DNA from: Paramecium tetraurelia
Lineage: Eukaryota; Ciliophora; Oligohymenophorea; Peniculida; Parameciidae
Assembly: GCF_000165425.1 (NCBI RefSeq)
Contig: NW_001799399.1
Coordinates: forward strand, 1-64,000
Reading direction: 5' to 3'
Length of the DNA stretch: 64,000 nucleotides
Shown here: positions 51,611 through 63,975 of the stretch, piece after piece
How the letters are laid out: each line of letters begins with the position of its first letter
Position numbering within the stretch: the first letter of the stretch is position 1
Program-made: the position numbers and the translations under genes
The notes under the pieces: generated by a model
The model's input: only the letters and a program-made list of their open reading frames with translations
Database searches by the model: none
What the model was told of the DNA's origin: nothing

Positions 51611-51909
51611 TGTAATTTTTTTATGAACATAAACCGAAAGCCTGAAATAGAATGAGCAGATCAATTTATATAAAATAAGCTTACACAAAAAAATTGTAGC
51701 AAAATTACGAAAGCATAAGATGTTGTATGAAGAAATTACTGATTATAGGGTTAATTTGGTAAATATAAAGGAATGACATTATATAGGATTATATGTTTTA
51801 ACAAATCTAATATATATATTTAGAGTAAATTAATAAATTTTATTTATAAGATTAATAATTTATTAGAATTAAATTGTTTATTATAGAAATTATAAGTATG
51901 AATTAATTT

Positions 51910-54900
51910 TCAAATTAATCTGTGTTCTAATGTAAAACTACATACTAAAATGAAATCTATGAATAATTTAATGCATCCAATGTAAGGGATTTCACTTGTA
52001 TTCTATAATGAAATCACAACCACGTCAATAATAATTGACAAACAATTTGTGACTATGTGATTATACTTATCTATTTGTCTGATGAGTGAATAGTTTGTGT
52101 ATTGTTGAGGGTTCTATTTGCTTAAATATTTTAGTTTAAGTAATGGAAGTCTGGCCCAAGTACCTGATGTGATGAAGGATAACAATGGGTTGTTCATACT
52201 ATTATAGGTCTAAGAGTAATATATGTTATTGATGCTGAAAAGAATTGAAGCTAAGATGAACTCGATTTAAACCTTGTTGATGTAAGCATACAACAACAGC
52301 ATGCAATTGCCTATAGTCTATAAAAATGAAAATGCCAAAATAGATGACAGAATTACTTGTGGAAATATTGGGAGTTTCGGAGGTAAAATCAATGAAACAA
52401 CTTAATAGCAAATTGCAACTCCAAGAATAGCTAATAATACAGATGATGCCACTCCAAAATAAGGTTGATTTTTTATTTGATTACAAGTTAGATTGCCATC
52501 AATTTAATATCCAGGAGAGCATTCATTACAAGTTGTATTATTATCGCAGCTCAAACAATTACTAGTGCATTACTTTAGGATGCATCTAGAACCTTCTAAA
52601 TAATAGTTTTCTTTGCATGAAAGACAACCATTGATATCACATGTTTTGCATTCAGAATCACATTATAAACATGTTTTGTTTTTTTCATAATATTCTGAAG
52701 GACATTCCTTAAGACATTTACTCTTAAAATAAATGCCAAAATCTTCAGTGCATTTATCACAAATATCAATTGAATTGCAGGTTTAGCACCCTTCAATCTT
52801 ACATTAACATATTTTATCTGTTAGATTATACTGGTTTTAGCATTCCAAGCATTCTTAGGAATTGCATGAACTGCACCCTAATGAACAAACTACACAATCT
52901 TTGTTTTCATTATCATAATAGCCAGACGGACAGGTATCTAAACAATTAGTTTTATATTTAAATTTGTCTGGATTGCATTAGACACAATTAAGTTATTAAT
53001 TCTTAATCTAACAAACAGAGCAATTTTCAATTGAACAATCATTTGACATTCTGCATTAATTTTGATACAATTCAAATGGTGTTACACATGAAATACAGTT
53101 TTAAGTAGATTCACTAAAGCTGCACTATTAACAATTGTCAATATAACATATCTATTCACATACATTATTCTTCAATTAATAACCCATTTTACATTATGAG
53201 CATTCAGATTTATTGCACTACAGACAATTTTCTTAAGCGCATTGATAACAAGTATTATCTTCCTTATAAGTTTAACTAGGGCATTTTAAATAACAACTAT
53301 CTTAAAATATTAAATATGGAGTTGGACAATTTTCAGTTGCCACAGTCAAGATGATCTTCTCATTGCTTTGATGAGTAATTTGATTATTATATATGAGAGA
53401 AACTTGAACTATGGCATTGTTTTTTAAAGAACATGTTGAATTATGAACGGAATCTATCTTTCCTTAAGAAACACAATTGTTATTTTGAAACCTAAACTTT
53501 ATGGTTGAATCACTTTAGTATGGGACAACAGAAGATAATGAATAACTTAATTGAACATAATCTAATGCTGTAGCAGTCAAGGTAATTTAGTTCATGTTGA
53601 GTGTTGTTGGATATATTTATATGTTATTTGATTGTTCTAAATACTAATCAGCTCTGCTTAATTTGAAAATAGCTTAATCATTTTTTGAATAACTATAATC
53701 TTTGAATTGAACTTAGGATATTTAAACTTTGTAATTTTTATTTTGTTGACAACCCTATTCGCATATTTGTAGATTTAACTAATTGTTTTGATAAGTACTG
53801 CGAATTTGAGTATCATCAAATGTGACCTTACTATTACTGAAATCAATCTAATCATTTGTATTTGCAAAGCTTAAATAATTTTAGTATTTGTTATTTAAAG
53901 GAGAAGAGAATAGCACATCAAAATCCAATTGAGCATTCTTACTGTAAAATGTATTCTAACTCCAGTTAATATTTTTCACATCCAACAAATAGTTATATTC
54001 CATTTAAAAACTAGAGCATGTTGAGATTTATTCAAATTCCGTTTAAATGCTTACGCATATCTTCTCTAATTAATTATATTAATCAGCATTAACAAGATTT
54101 TTCAATGTTAATAAAATTTATGTTTGATCACATAATGTACATTGATCCTTCAATAATTTTTAGCAATTGACGACAGTATTATTTAGATAACAAACTGATG
54201 ATCCTGTCATAGCAGTTTCAGTCATTTGTAATTATAAAAGTGTCAAATATTTCAATTCAGAAGGAAGTTGTATATTGATATTAACATCAGTTGGAGAGGA
54301 TATTAATGAAGTGCTCTTGCTAAATGATAAAATTAGTAACTATTAATCTGAACATTAAGAACCCTAGCAAATCAATTCAGGAGTGATATGATTACTACTT
54401 TAATAACTTACAGTTTAGCCATCTGATGATAGTTCTATGATATAATTTACTTTTGATTATGGGATTGCATTAGCATTCTATAAACTTAATAAATTAAAAT
54501 TAATCTAATTATTTGTGTTATCAAACTAAAATGATAATATTAAAAACTTGGAATCAGTTGTTACTTATGACTTCAGAATTAATTTCTCATTATAATTGAA
54601 GGATGGATCATTAACAATTTCAGTAAGAGGTATCTTGATTGTTACAAATTTTGATGTTTCATGATTAAATTAAATATTTAAATCAGTGTTTTAACTCAGG
54701 ATTCTTACTGATCTCTATATAGTTGAATCAAAACTTTGAATAGGGAAGTTTAACAATTAATTGCAATTAACTTAAGAAATTGAATCAAGTAATTAGCTGC
54801 CCACATAAGAGTATATTGAAATTAAACATTAATTAGTAGTTTTAAGCCATTTTATTGAATTAATACTAGATAATTTAATTGTATTAGTAGCTTTCAGCTC

Positions 54901-57900
54901 TACATTCTAACAAGTAATTTGATACTTTGATTGATCAATTGTGCAAGATATCTAATTATTATTCAAAGTAATGATAATATTATTATTTTGTATGAATGGT
55001 AAATTGTCTGGGTTAAATTCAATAATAAGAATAGAATTAACATAGGGAGTATCATTAGTAATACTAATAGTTATGATGTTTTATTAATTCAACTGTTAAG
55101 CACTTTATGAGATTGATGTAATAGAAATTTTACCTGATTCTATTGGAGGAAATTAAATTGATTTATTTTCTTCGTAAATGTTATTTAATTCATCTAAAAG
55201 TTGCAATTGAGCAACACTATTAGAAGATGCTAGGGGATTTCTAAAACCAGTAATGCTGAAGCTGAGTTGTTAGCCACTCGAACAAGGACATAAATCCTCT
55301 TTGAATTTAATACTAAGAACACCATTTTCAGATGAGTCGAGCAAGGCTGCCAATAGTTTATCACCTTGTTTGATTGAAATTTAATCTGGAATGTATTAAT
55401 CTGTTGGCAATTTCATCTAATACATTAAGTTTTACACTTAATTCACTAAAGTTATTGATACTGTAAATTGGGAATTTTGATTAACTAACTTAACTGTTCT
55501 ATCAATTTAGACTTGTAACTAATTAGGTTAGTTTACTTAATAATTTTGAGTGCTCTGTATTGAAACGATGCTATTATAATAGTACTATAATTAAAAATTG
55601 CTCGTGAGTGCAGTTGAATAAGGATTTCTAATTTAATTTAATGTGATTATCAAATCTTAATCTTATTAATAGGGATTGATATTAGAATATATTTAAATTT
55701 TGTTGGCATTAATGACACATTCTAGAGTATTTGTATTAATAGTGACTAAGCAACTATTCATATTATCCACTCCTAAATCTTGTGGTAATATCAGTTCAAG
55801 ATACGAGTTTCTAGATTTAATATCTATAGGATATTTTAGAGTATGTTTGATTGTGTATTATGTCAATTTGCCGGTTATCTGTGAATCAGCTTTGATTGAT
55901 AATTGAGTCAATTGAACAACTTTATTAATGATTTTGGTATTTCCTAATTCATTATAACCTGTAGATACCAATTAATTGCTTAAGGTATAGACTTGAACAG
56001 TCAATTGATGAGTAGATTATCCAGAATATAATTCAGATCTAAATCCAGCTATTATTATGTTGATCATATTATTTCCATTTAAAATTATGTTAGGAACTTT
56101 GACTTTAGAGATGTAATTGATTTTGGGATCAGTTTAAACAACATAGGAGAGAATTTCGCAATTTTTAGAATAAGAATTAGAATTGACTATTTATGAGCAT
56201 GTTATGGTTTCATCAGGATTCAGATAATAATACCCATTTAAATCGATAATGGCATTTCCATCATTGGTAATAACATATTATGATGTAATTTAGAATTAGA
56301 GATTTATTTGTGTAATCGAACCAATATCCAAAATAGACGATTCAGTTAATTTATCATTGTTTCTATAGTAAACAATGGATAAAATAGTATTAGGAGTGAG
56401 GGATGGTTTAATTTCCACATTTTATAATGAGTCAATTAAGTAATTAGTATCATCTAATGTATCAACTTGAAAATCTGATGTTGTTGTAATTACGAAATTG
56501 GGATTGTTTAATTATTATAGTACTATGGTAGTTGCAGTGTAAGCTGCCAATTATGAAGTTAATTGAATTGATATTGTTTTTTCAGTTAAAAATTAACAAT
56601 TAATTTAAACATTTGATTAGTCATAACAATTTAGTTATTGGATAGTTTATTTGATAGCTTGAGTTCCTATGTTAATATTTAGATAACCATTCTTGGGAAC
56701 AGGATTTGTATTGTTAATGAAAACACTATACTGAGACTACAGAGCCACTGTGGTGGTAGTTCTTGTAACACTGGCAATTAATTTATCATTAGTTGCTGTG
56801 AATTTAGCCTCAGAACTAGAGACACACATCAGATATCCATCTGAATCATAGGTTCTAAATTCAAAAGATGAAGTTGGTTTTGTCGAGGATGGGTTCTTAA
56901 TATTACTCACAGTAAGAATCATAGAATTAGCAGAATTGGGATATTACAAATTGTAGGTTCTCACATTTTATCCTGTATATCCGCAAGAATAACTTGTACC
57001 ACTCACAGTAGTTAGACCTATAATTCTTTAACAGTTCATATTTGATTGAATGATGAGTTCAGATGGAAACTTGATCTCTAAATAACCTCCATTAGTAAAT
57101 TTAAGAACTGGCTATAAAGTAAATTAAAATGTTGCGATTTAGTTCACTGTTTAAGTATTCTGAGTATTAAGAAAATTGATTTAAATATTTTCAGGTGTTT
57201 TGGTCTGTATTTAAAATCCTAATGAATCAATCAAATATGCATATTGAGTAGCAGTCTATATAATTATCTGATTGCTATTTCTAACAGACTCTTAATTTTA
57301 GACATTTAATAAACTAAGAAAATAGGAGTTATGATTACTATATAATGAATTATGTTGTGGCATCAATTAGTGTTGAGAATATATTTGTAACAGTGACTGA
57401 TTATCCCGAGATTGATACAGTACCAGTATGATTATTGGAATTAACTTCAACATTGACTGAGAGTTTGCTAAATTAGATTTGAGTTGGGAAAGTAATTATT
57501 AGTTGTCCATTTTATTCGATACTATGCTAACTTTAAACTGTTAATTTGATGTCGTTCAAATCATATACTTTAAAAGATGATTATGTAAGTTGAGTCAGAG
57601 AGAGATCTCCTGCTTAATAGACGTCAACTGTGTATTATTGTGTTTACTAATTGTTCACGAAATCTATCGTCAATTAGACTTGTTAAGGTTTCACAAAACT
57701 TGGATTTGTTAATTGTCCAAATTTCAACAGATATAAAGAAGCTGAAGCCACACTTTGTGATATTTTAATTGTGCATTTTTTGGAGGTGCATGAGCATTCT
57801 TTTTTATTACTTATAAATCATACATGTGTAATCTGTGCTAACTGAAGTAAAGTAAATGGATCCTGTGCATTTAGTTAGTGTTCCATCAACCACAATAATA

Positions 57901-58073
57901 TTTGTATTTGTGAAATCAATCGTAATTATTGAATTGACTGGCATTTGCTATTGTAATTAAAATTTCAATTCGTAAGTGGTTGATGCTTGTATTGTATTAA
58001 TTGTGGGGAATAACTCAAGTGATCCTATCTAAGCAAATATGTGTTCTATCAATAAATAAAAAACTAGCAACAT
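51910..58073 (-). CDS. Giant secreted/membrane Cys-rich surface protein (about 2,000 aa)
   Basis: Signal peptide MLLVFYLLIEHIFAQ. Most of the ectodomain is a long run of Thr/Ser/Asn-rich beta-type segments, perhaps adhesin- or REJ-like; I cannot assign a domain. From about 53350 down to 52490 there are many C-x2-C pairs of furin/IGF-binding type (ECPSEYYEKNKTCLQCDSEC, KTCDINGCLSCKENYY, NCLSCDNNTTCNECSPGY). Then come several membrane helices, starting FGVASSVLLAILGVAICY and including VILSSILAFSFLQTIGNCML, and a short tail. This matches a broad ciliate family of very large surface proteins with C-terminal Cys repeats. A few introns are likely. Adhesion or mating-surface roles are inference. Confidence 0.78.
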
Positions 58074-58262
58074 AATTTCAAATTTAAAAAATTATTAATC
58101 AATATATGGTCATACTAAAATCCCCGCTAATTGAACAGTAGAATCATTTTAAGAATCATCAACTCCAATCACCAAATATTCGTTTACTTCGATAAACTAA
58201 TTTAATTAAGTTAAAATGCAATCATTCATTTTAAGGTGATTTATCTATAAATTATTTTTATA
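58074..58262. promoter_or_regulatory. Divergent promoter region
   Basis: A 189-nt spacer between the start of the giant surface protein (-) and the dynactin-like gene (+). It must drive both. No element is recognised. Confidence 0.35.
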
Positions 58263-58788
58263 ATGAAATAATTAGATCAAAGGATCACAGCCTTAGAATA
58301 ATTAATTGGCGATGGAGATCTTGTAATCACAGATACCATTTATAATCAAATCTAACAGATGAGAGAGATTGCTCGTCAACAAAATCTGAGCTCCAAATGT
58401 ATTATCCTCATCCATATTATCAATAGTGTATAAAATGGCTTCATTAATTTACAACTATGATCTAAACTATTGCTATTCAGCTTTGCCACCTCAAAGTAAG
58501 ATATAATTGATCATGCAATCTGAGAAATACTTGCAAGAGGCTTCATAAAATTTGATTAAAATTATTAAATACAGAAAATTTGTGGACTTTGAGCCGATTA
58601 TTGGGTTATAGGAGAAAATCAATCAAATCTTACTGCTTTAGACAGCATCCAAATTGGCATTAAAAGATGACTAAATTGTTGTTAATCAAATTAATAGTGC
58701 CATGTTAATGGATGATTTTAATCGATACCAATAATAATTAGAGACTTTGGTCTTAATTAATTATGAGTTGAATTAATAAATTGAATGA
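58263..58788 (+). CDS. Dynactin p24/DCTN3-like subunit
   Basis: About 165 residues, one 28-nt intron. It begins MKQLDQRITALEQLIGDGD, comparable to the DCTN3 start (R.E.LE...). After the intron come LSSKLYKMASLIYNYDL, ALPPQSKIQLIMQSEKYL and FVDFEPIIGLQEKINQIL, which follow the DCTN3 pattern of SSK, a proline-SK-Q segment and a helical end. It ends with a coiled coil (YQQQLETLVLINYELNQQ). DCTN3 is a shoulder subunit of dynactin, the dynein activator. The match is by pattern over the full length, and the protein is coiled coil, so it remains tentative. Confidence 0.55.
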
Positions 58789-58877
58789 AAAAAAGTCTAA
58801 TATTCTAATGCAAAATATATTAATAATTATTACCATATGTTTTAAATTTTCAATAATCGTTTTTAACATACATTAAT

Positions 58878-59739
58878 ATGAATAATACAATTCTCTTAAT
58901 AGTTTTAATTGCTTTTTCATTTGCTCAAGAAGATACGCCAGGATTGACAGCACCTATGTAGCTTGAAGTGGAGACGAATGATAACCACGATATCCCTGAG
59001 GAAAACTCTGGAATCTTTTAAGTAAATGAGTTCAAATCAGGAATGGGACCCATGGATCAATTCTTCCTTAAGGATCTTTTCGAAACCATAAATGCAGCCT
59101 TTGATGATTTAACAGACAATCCCAACGATTCAACTTTTTTACAAGACAATTAATAAACAAAAAAAATGTAGGAATTAGATGAAAGTGGTGCTATCCAATT
59201 TTAAAGTCCCCTAATTGGGTTCTTTAATCCTTTATTTTCTATATTCACAACTGAGGGAGACTCTGATTTTGTTGAAATAGAAACCATTTCAGTCAATGGA
59301 CAGACATAAACTAAGGTCACAAAGACAAGTACTAGAAACGGTATTACTACCACAACAACTGAAATAACAACAGAGGCTTCCATTCCAGAATTGAATCAAG
59401 AATAAGAGAATAAACTTTCCGATGAGTTTTAGCTTTTTGAAAGTCCAATGACTTATGATGTTTAAAACACTACAGAGGCGGTCGAATAATAGGATTAGAC
59501 AGAACAAGTGACTTAGGTGAATCTAGGTATTGATATATTTAATGAATGCAATAGACAACCTGGATTCCATTTAAGAATTACATGTTATATAGGATAATTA
59601 TGTTAAAAATGATCAACATCTAAATAGTGTTCCACAAGCAGAAGATAACTTTGCTTTAGGAGTTACAATTATGTGTGGGTTGACTTTGGCAGGACTTATT
59701 GGATTCTCAATTAAGAAATGTGCTTTTAAATCTAATTGA
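58878..59739 (+). CDS. Type I membrane protein, acidic Thr-rich ectodomain
   Basis: Signal peptide MNNTILLIVLIAFSFAQ, then an acidic Asp/Glu/Thr-rich ectodomain (GITTTTTEITTEASIPE) without Cys pairs. A 28-nt intron after VNL leads to a short Asn/Gln-rich part and one membrane helix near the C-terminus (ALGVTIMCGLTLAGLIGF), followed by SIKKCAFKSN. About 275 residues. The Thr run could be O-glycosylated. No homologous domain recognised. Confidence 0.7.
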
Positions 59740-59787
59740 ATGGAAATTGAAAAATGAAACATATTATATTATGCGTAATTAATTAAT

Positions 59788-60234
59788 TCAAGAACTTTTT
59801 TATTTTTAAATGAATTATTGCACTAGCTTTGACACTTCAGGGTTATTAATTTTAGGCAGAGATTGTCCTTGTTCTTTGGCATGAATTTCAACATTCCATT
59901 TCTCATCTTGGAACCATCCCAAATTGTCAGCAATTAGATGAATATTGTCACATTTGTCACATCTTATTAGAACTACTCCCTTGTGATATGCATCCTTTGT
60001 GAAAGTGCGAGCCATTTTGTTCCCGCATGGACCACAGGTGAACATTAGCATGTATACTCCGCTGCCACCTTAATAGGTCCCAGGTATGGTGTCCTCTATA
60101 CTATAGGATGCTGACAAATTGTCAACAACGGAATGAATTTTAGGTGCTTGTGGAGGTTGTTGAGTGGAGGAACAAAAGAAAAGGGGTTTCAAAGGGAAAA
60201 AGGATCTTCTAATAAATAACGATGCTTATTTCAT
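59788..60234 (-). CDS. DNL zinc-finger protein (Tim15/Zim17/HEP family)
   Basis: The N-terminus MKQASLFIRRSFFPLKPLFF is a typical mitochondrial targeting sequence. The DNL zinc finger reads FTCGPCGNKMARTFT, YHKGVVLIRCDKCDNIHLI and ADNLGWF, with two C-x2-C pairs and the DNL triad. These proteins keep mitochondrial Hsp70 soluble and active. Single exon, about 148 residues. Under the standard code the protein would stop at VSKLVQ; with TAA as Gln it ends a few residues later (QKQKSS). Confidence 0.92.
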
Positions 60235-60308
60235 AAATTAAATTTATGTGTGTTTTAGTTTAATTTTGAGCAAATCAATTATAATATATATAATAATTCT
60301 AAATTAAA
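60235..60308. promoter_or_regulatory. Short divergent promoter region
   Basis: Only 74 nt separate the ATG of the DNL protein (-) from the ATG of EFHB (+). Both promoters must lie here or inside the coding ends. AT-rich, no element recognised. Confidence 0.4.
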
Positions 60309-61656
60309 ATGTCAGGGAAAACAAGAGATTTCTTTGGAACTCTTAAATCAGTAAATAATTCAATCTAGTCTAGGCTGGGAGAACCGTCTTAAAGGAAGAA
60401 AGTGCTAGTGACTGCATTCAACCAGTTTAAAGCTAAGTAAATTTAGTCAGTTACGTAGGTCCCTGAAACTCCTCCTCACATCAAAAAATATCGTAAATCC
60501 TACAAACACCAACACGGATGCTCTATTGTAAATATAGATATTTAAATTTAGTTACACCCAGGACTTGTCGATGCTCCTAAGCCTCAAGGCAATTGGCTTT
60601 ATGGAAAAAAGACTGATCCATCTGACAAAGCTGGAGATCTCTTCAAACAACAGCCCGAAGGAATCAAAGAATTGATCAACGAAATAAACGAATAAAAATA
60701 TGCCTCTCATATCAAAGAGCCATTAGGTACTATGCCCACAAGGAATTACAATTGGCCTGAAGAATCCAAATCAGATGGCTTTGCCTTCGGTTAGAAGATC
60801 CCTCCTTCTGAATTTACAGCAAAAGAGGTTGTGTTTCCTCCTGACGCCAAAAGAGACGAGGAAAGTGTGAGATTGATGTATTTGAAAAGTCATGGGAATT
60901 TCGAAGCAGGGGAATAAAAAAATAGAGAATACAAGTGGAATGTCAATCCAACTGACTATCGCTTTGGCAAAAAAGACGAAAGGGAATAAGAATAAATGAA
61001 AAAGATCTTACAACATGAATTAACACAAAATTAATATCCTAAAACAACCATCATCTCCAAAAATTAGGAAGATTGGAAGAACTATAATGAAGATCCTCTT
61101 GGTAAACCCAAAAATTAGGCTTAAATTAACTCAAGAATGCCAGCAATCTTTGGAGAAATGAAAAAGGATGAATAATGGACTGCCGGATAATGCATTAATG
61201 GTTAACCCACTTCAAAAGAGGTTCAACCAGACATTGATTTGGGCAGAGCCACTAAGTTTGGATTCAGAAACTAAACTAAACAAGGAGATGAAACTAGAGC
61301 TTTTGGAGTACCTACCATTAGAAACGATATTGTTAAAACAGGAATGAAATCAGTTGCGGATCCTTAAAATTATGGTGATGAAGTTCCAGCTGTTGCATTA
61401 TTATTCCCAGAGAAGTTTTCACATATGGGATTAACTGAATAAGATTTCTTAATGTTAAGAAATAAAAAAGACATTAAACAAATATTTGAATCTATAGGAA
61501 TTAAATATGGTATTGGAAAATTTGAAGGTGTATTCAAAAGAGCAAAAGAAATCGTATTTTATTTATATTATATACTCTTAGCAAAATACATTTGATGATA
61601 AAGTGTCAGTCAAAGCATTTTAATTGGCTGTTTAAGAGATGCATCACATTGATTGA
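60309..61656 (+). CDS. EFHB/CFAP21-like ciliary microtubule inner protein
   Basis: About 430 residues. It begins MSGKTRDFFGTLKSVNNS and carries the EFHB pattern of repeated GFAFGQKIPPSEFT, YRFGKKDEREQEQ, KFGFRNQTKQG and AFGVPTIRNDI motifs, with NWLYGKKTDPSDKAG in the N-terminal part. After ALLFPEKFSHMGLTEQDFLM the C-terminus (KFEGVFKRAKEI, then NTFDDKVSVKAFQLAVQEM after a 28-nt intron) is EF-hand-like but without a clear Ca2+ loop. EFHB/CFAP21 lies inside doublet microtubules of motile cilia. A further 24-nt segment at 60528-60551 could be an intron but is also open in frame. Confidence 0.88.
60528..60551 (+). other. Candidate 24-nt intron without a stop, phase-neutral
   Basis: The segment begins GTAAAT and ends TTTAG and is a multiple of three with no TGA in frame. 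Retained, it adds eight residues (VNIDIQIQ); removed, it leaves SILHPG in the EFHB protein. Sequence alone cannot decide. Confidence 0.4.
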
Positions 61657-63164
61657 TTTAATAATAACATCTATCTAAATATTTTACAATGTTTTCCATC
61701 CTGATAATAAAATACCAGTTTCATTCAAAGGAAATTTATAAATTCACTCTTAGGCAGAATAGTAAATTAAGGCACTTTTTAAATGTGACTGAAATTTAAT
61801 CTTATCTTTATCTTTCTCCTCCTTCTTAAGCATATCCTATTAATTAATATTTGAAAAATTAATATATTGCCATAAAGTGTTCAATAATTAAATTAAACAT
61901 ACTTTCTTTATCCAGACTTATTAGTTATCGAAGGGATATATGCATTTATATATTGGAGTTGTTATGTCTTATTTAATGTTTTCTACTTTTCTAAGGATTG
62001 ATAACTGTTTAAACTTGATTTAATATTCAATCTTGTAATCAACAACGTATTTCTAACTATATTTATAATTCAGTCATAAGGTATTTTATATAAATTTGAA
62101 TAATTCTTGGTTAATTCCTATAAAATAGTGAAAAATAGGGTTGATTTAAAGTAAATATTTGTATGGGAAGATGATGAAATAAATTGGCTGATTAAGTTTA
62201 CTTAATTGAAGATTTAATATTTGTTTAGTTGTAATACTTATATATATTAAATAAATAAATGTTTCTTGTTTTCAAATTATACTTAAAGAATGACTTTTTT
62301 ATAATATTTAGAAAGCAATAATTTTATGTGGTTTGATTATTCCCTAAACTTGATTTGAGAAGAATTTAATTAAATGAAAAAAATTAATGAATTTTGTATG
62401 GTCAGATTTAATTTAGAGAACAGACACATTTTTAGTATTGATAGAAGGTTTTGCATATTGTATTCAATTTAATCTATTTATTCATTAAATATAATTGTTT
62501 AGCTCCTCTTCTGATATAGATTCGGAACCATGTTGTTTAAGAGAGGCAAATAATTTTCGGAAATATTATTTACTTCTTACTTGAGTGGGCATTTCTTTGG
62601 TTGGCTTGGATAATTTACTATTTTTTTTTCGTTTTATCATTTAAACATTAAATGGATTGAACTTTTAGTGGTGTGATCTGTTGTTGTAATAGGTTTTGAA
62701 AAATTATACCTGCACTAACTTGGACTTCTTGTGGCAATTACTTAACTCATTTTTTTGAATAATCTTTATCCTTTGTTATTTTAAGATGATTCAATCAAAT
62801 CTTAAGACTGATGTAGAAAATCAAGGTAGAGTTAGTGTTCTGCAGGTGTCCAATGGCCTGATCTTATCGTATTATTTTACTATAGCTCTTATGCTTTACA
62901 GATAGACATGGATGGTACTTAAATTAAGAAGATTAATGTACCTGTTACATCAGATTTCATTTGATATTTTTAAATCTTGAATTAAAAAATTAATACACCA
63001 ATGTTTATACATTAAGAATTACCTATAAATATCTTGAAAATATCTATTTAAATTATGATATAGGAAGATAATAATTTATATTTTTTGGAAGCATGAATGA
63101 TAAATCTTCAAAAAAAAAGTAATTGTTAATTATAATTTGAGAATTATTGTGAATTTATTATAAA
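61657..63164. other. Unusually long gap with only fragmentary frames
   Basis: About 1.5 kb without a convincing gene, several times longer than other gaps in this window. Two weak + strand signals exist: a hydrophobic frame near 62448-62656 (IIYFLLEWAFLWLAWI) and a coding-like stretch near 62787-62969 that splits between two frames (YALQIDMDGTQIKKINVP). They may be remains of a lost gene. No start-to-stop gene could be assembled. Confidence 0.4.
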
Positions 63165-63975
63165 TCAGATTTCTTTTTTGCTTTATAGACTATTTGGTAA
63201 AATCTACTAAGTGGATGAATCAAAAATCTTCTTCTTTTATCTTTGGACCTCATCGTTTGGAGTTAATTTATCTAGTCTCAAAATCAAATCACTAGTTAAT
63301 TCATATATTTTCTCCTTATTCAATTCCAAATACCTTAGTGCTTCATTATACAACTCATTATTTAAGTATTCCTTATAAGGAGTTCGAATCTCCTCTAACT
63401 TCCCTTTGATTAGTTTTGAAACTTAATTTTGGGTTTAGTTTTAATTGAAAATCAAGAATTTTGAGATTTACTATATATTTTTCTCAAGTTCGGCTGGAGG
63501 TTTGTTAGTTTACTTAGCAAAATTGATTTAATCCTTAATAGCTTTGATGAAAATGATCTGAATGGAAGATTCAAAATATTCCTCCAAGGTTTCTTTTTGG
63601 GATTATTATTATTTTTGATTTTTTTCTGGCAAAGGGATGCAAAAAAGTTAAATGTCATCATTTTGATAGCATGCTTCGCAATAATAACTAAGATTAGTTT
63701 AATTAGAATACCCAGCAATTACTAATTTGAAGCAATAATATAAGGCTTTGCAATTTTGATGCTTGACACAGACAATTTAGTTAATTTATTTCATTTTTTA
63801 GGGAGAGCTAACATAAAATTAAAAAGTACGGAGTTTCTTCAAAAATTCCTTTTTAATTCGAATTAAAATATAATTAAATCAATTCCTTGTATGTCTTTCT
63901 ATCACATTCTTCATATTAAAGCATATCTGTGATCAAATTCCTGATTCGGGCATTCTCTACTTTATCTAAAAACAT
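63165..63975 (-). CDS. Cys/His-containing hypothetical protein, may extend past the window
   Basis: The frame starts MFLDKVENARIRNLITDML. A 22-nt intron near 63812-63833 joins FEETP to SPQKMKQINQIVCVKHQN, leading to a possible zinc-binding block: CVKHQNCKALYYC and, 25 residues on, YYCEACYQND. This is B-box-like in pattern but not a clear match. The rest is helical and charged (EEYFESSIQIIFIKAIKDQ, PYKEYLNNELYNEALRYLEL). The frame upstream of the ATG stays open to the window edge, so the true start may lie beyond it. About 260 residues are seen. Function unknown. Confidence 0.55.

Noticed and set aside
62448-62656. Hydrophobic + strand frame as a small membrane protein
   Set aside because: No ATG, biased composition from T-rich DNA and no neighbouring exon that fits; kept only as a note in the gap entry.
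63378-63394. tRNA T-arm look-alike: AGGAG, loop TTCGAAT, CTCCT
   Set aside because: A perfect T stem-loop, but no matching acceptor, D or anticodon arm lies upstream, and the site is inside a coding frame on the other strand.
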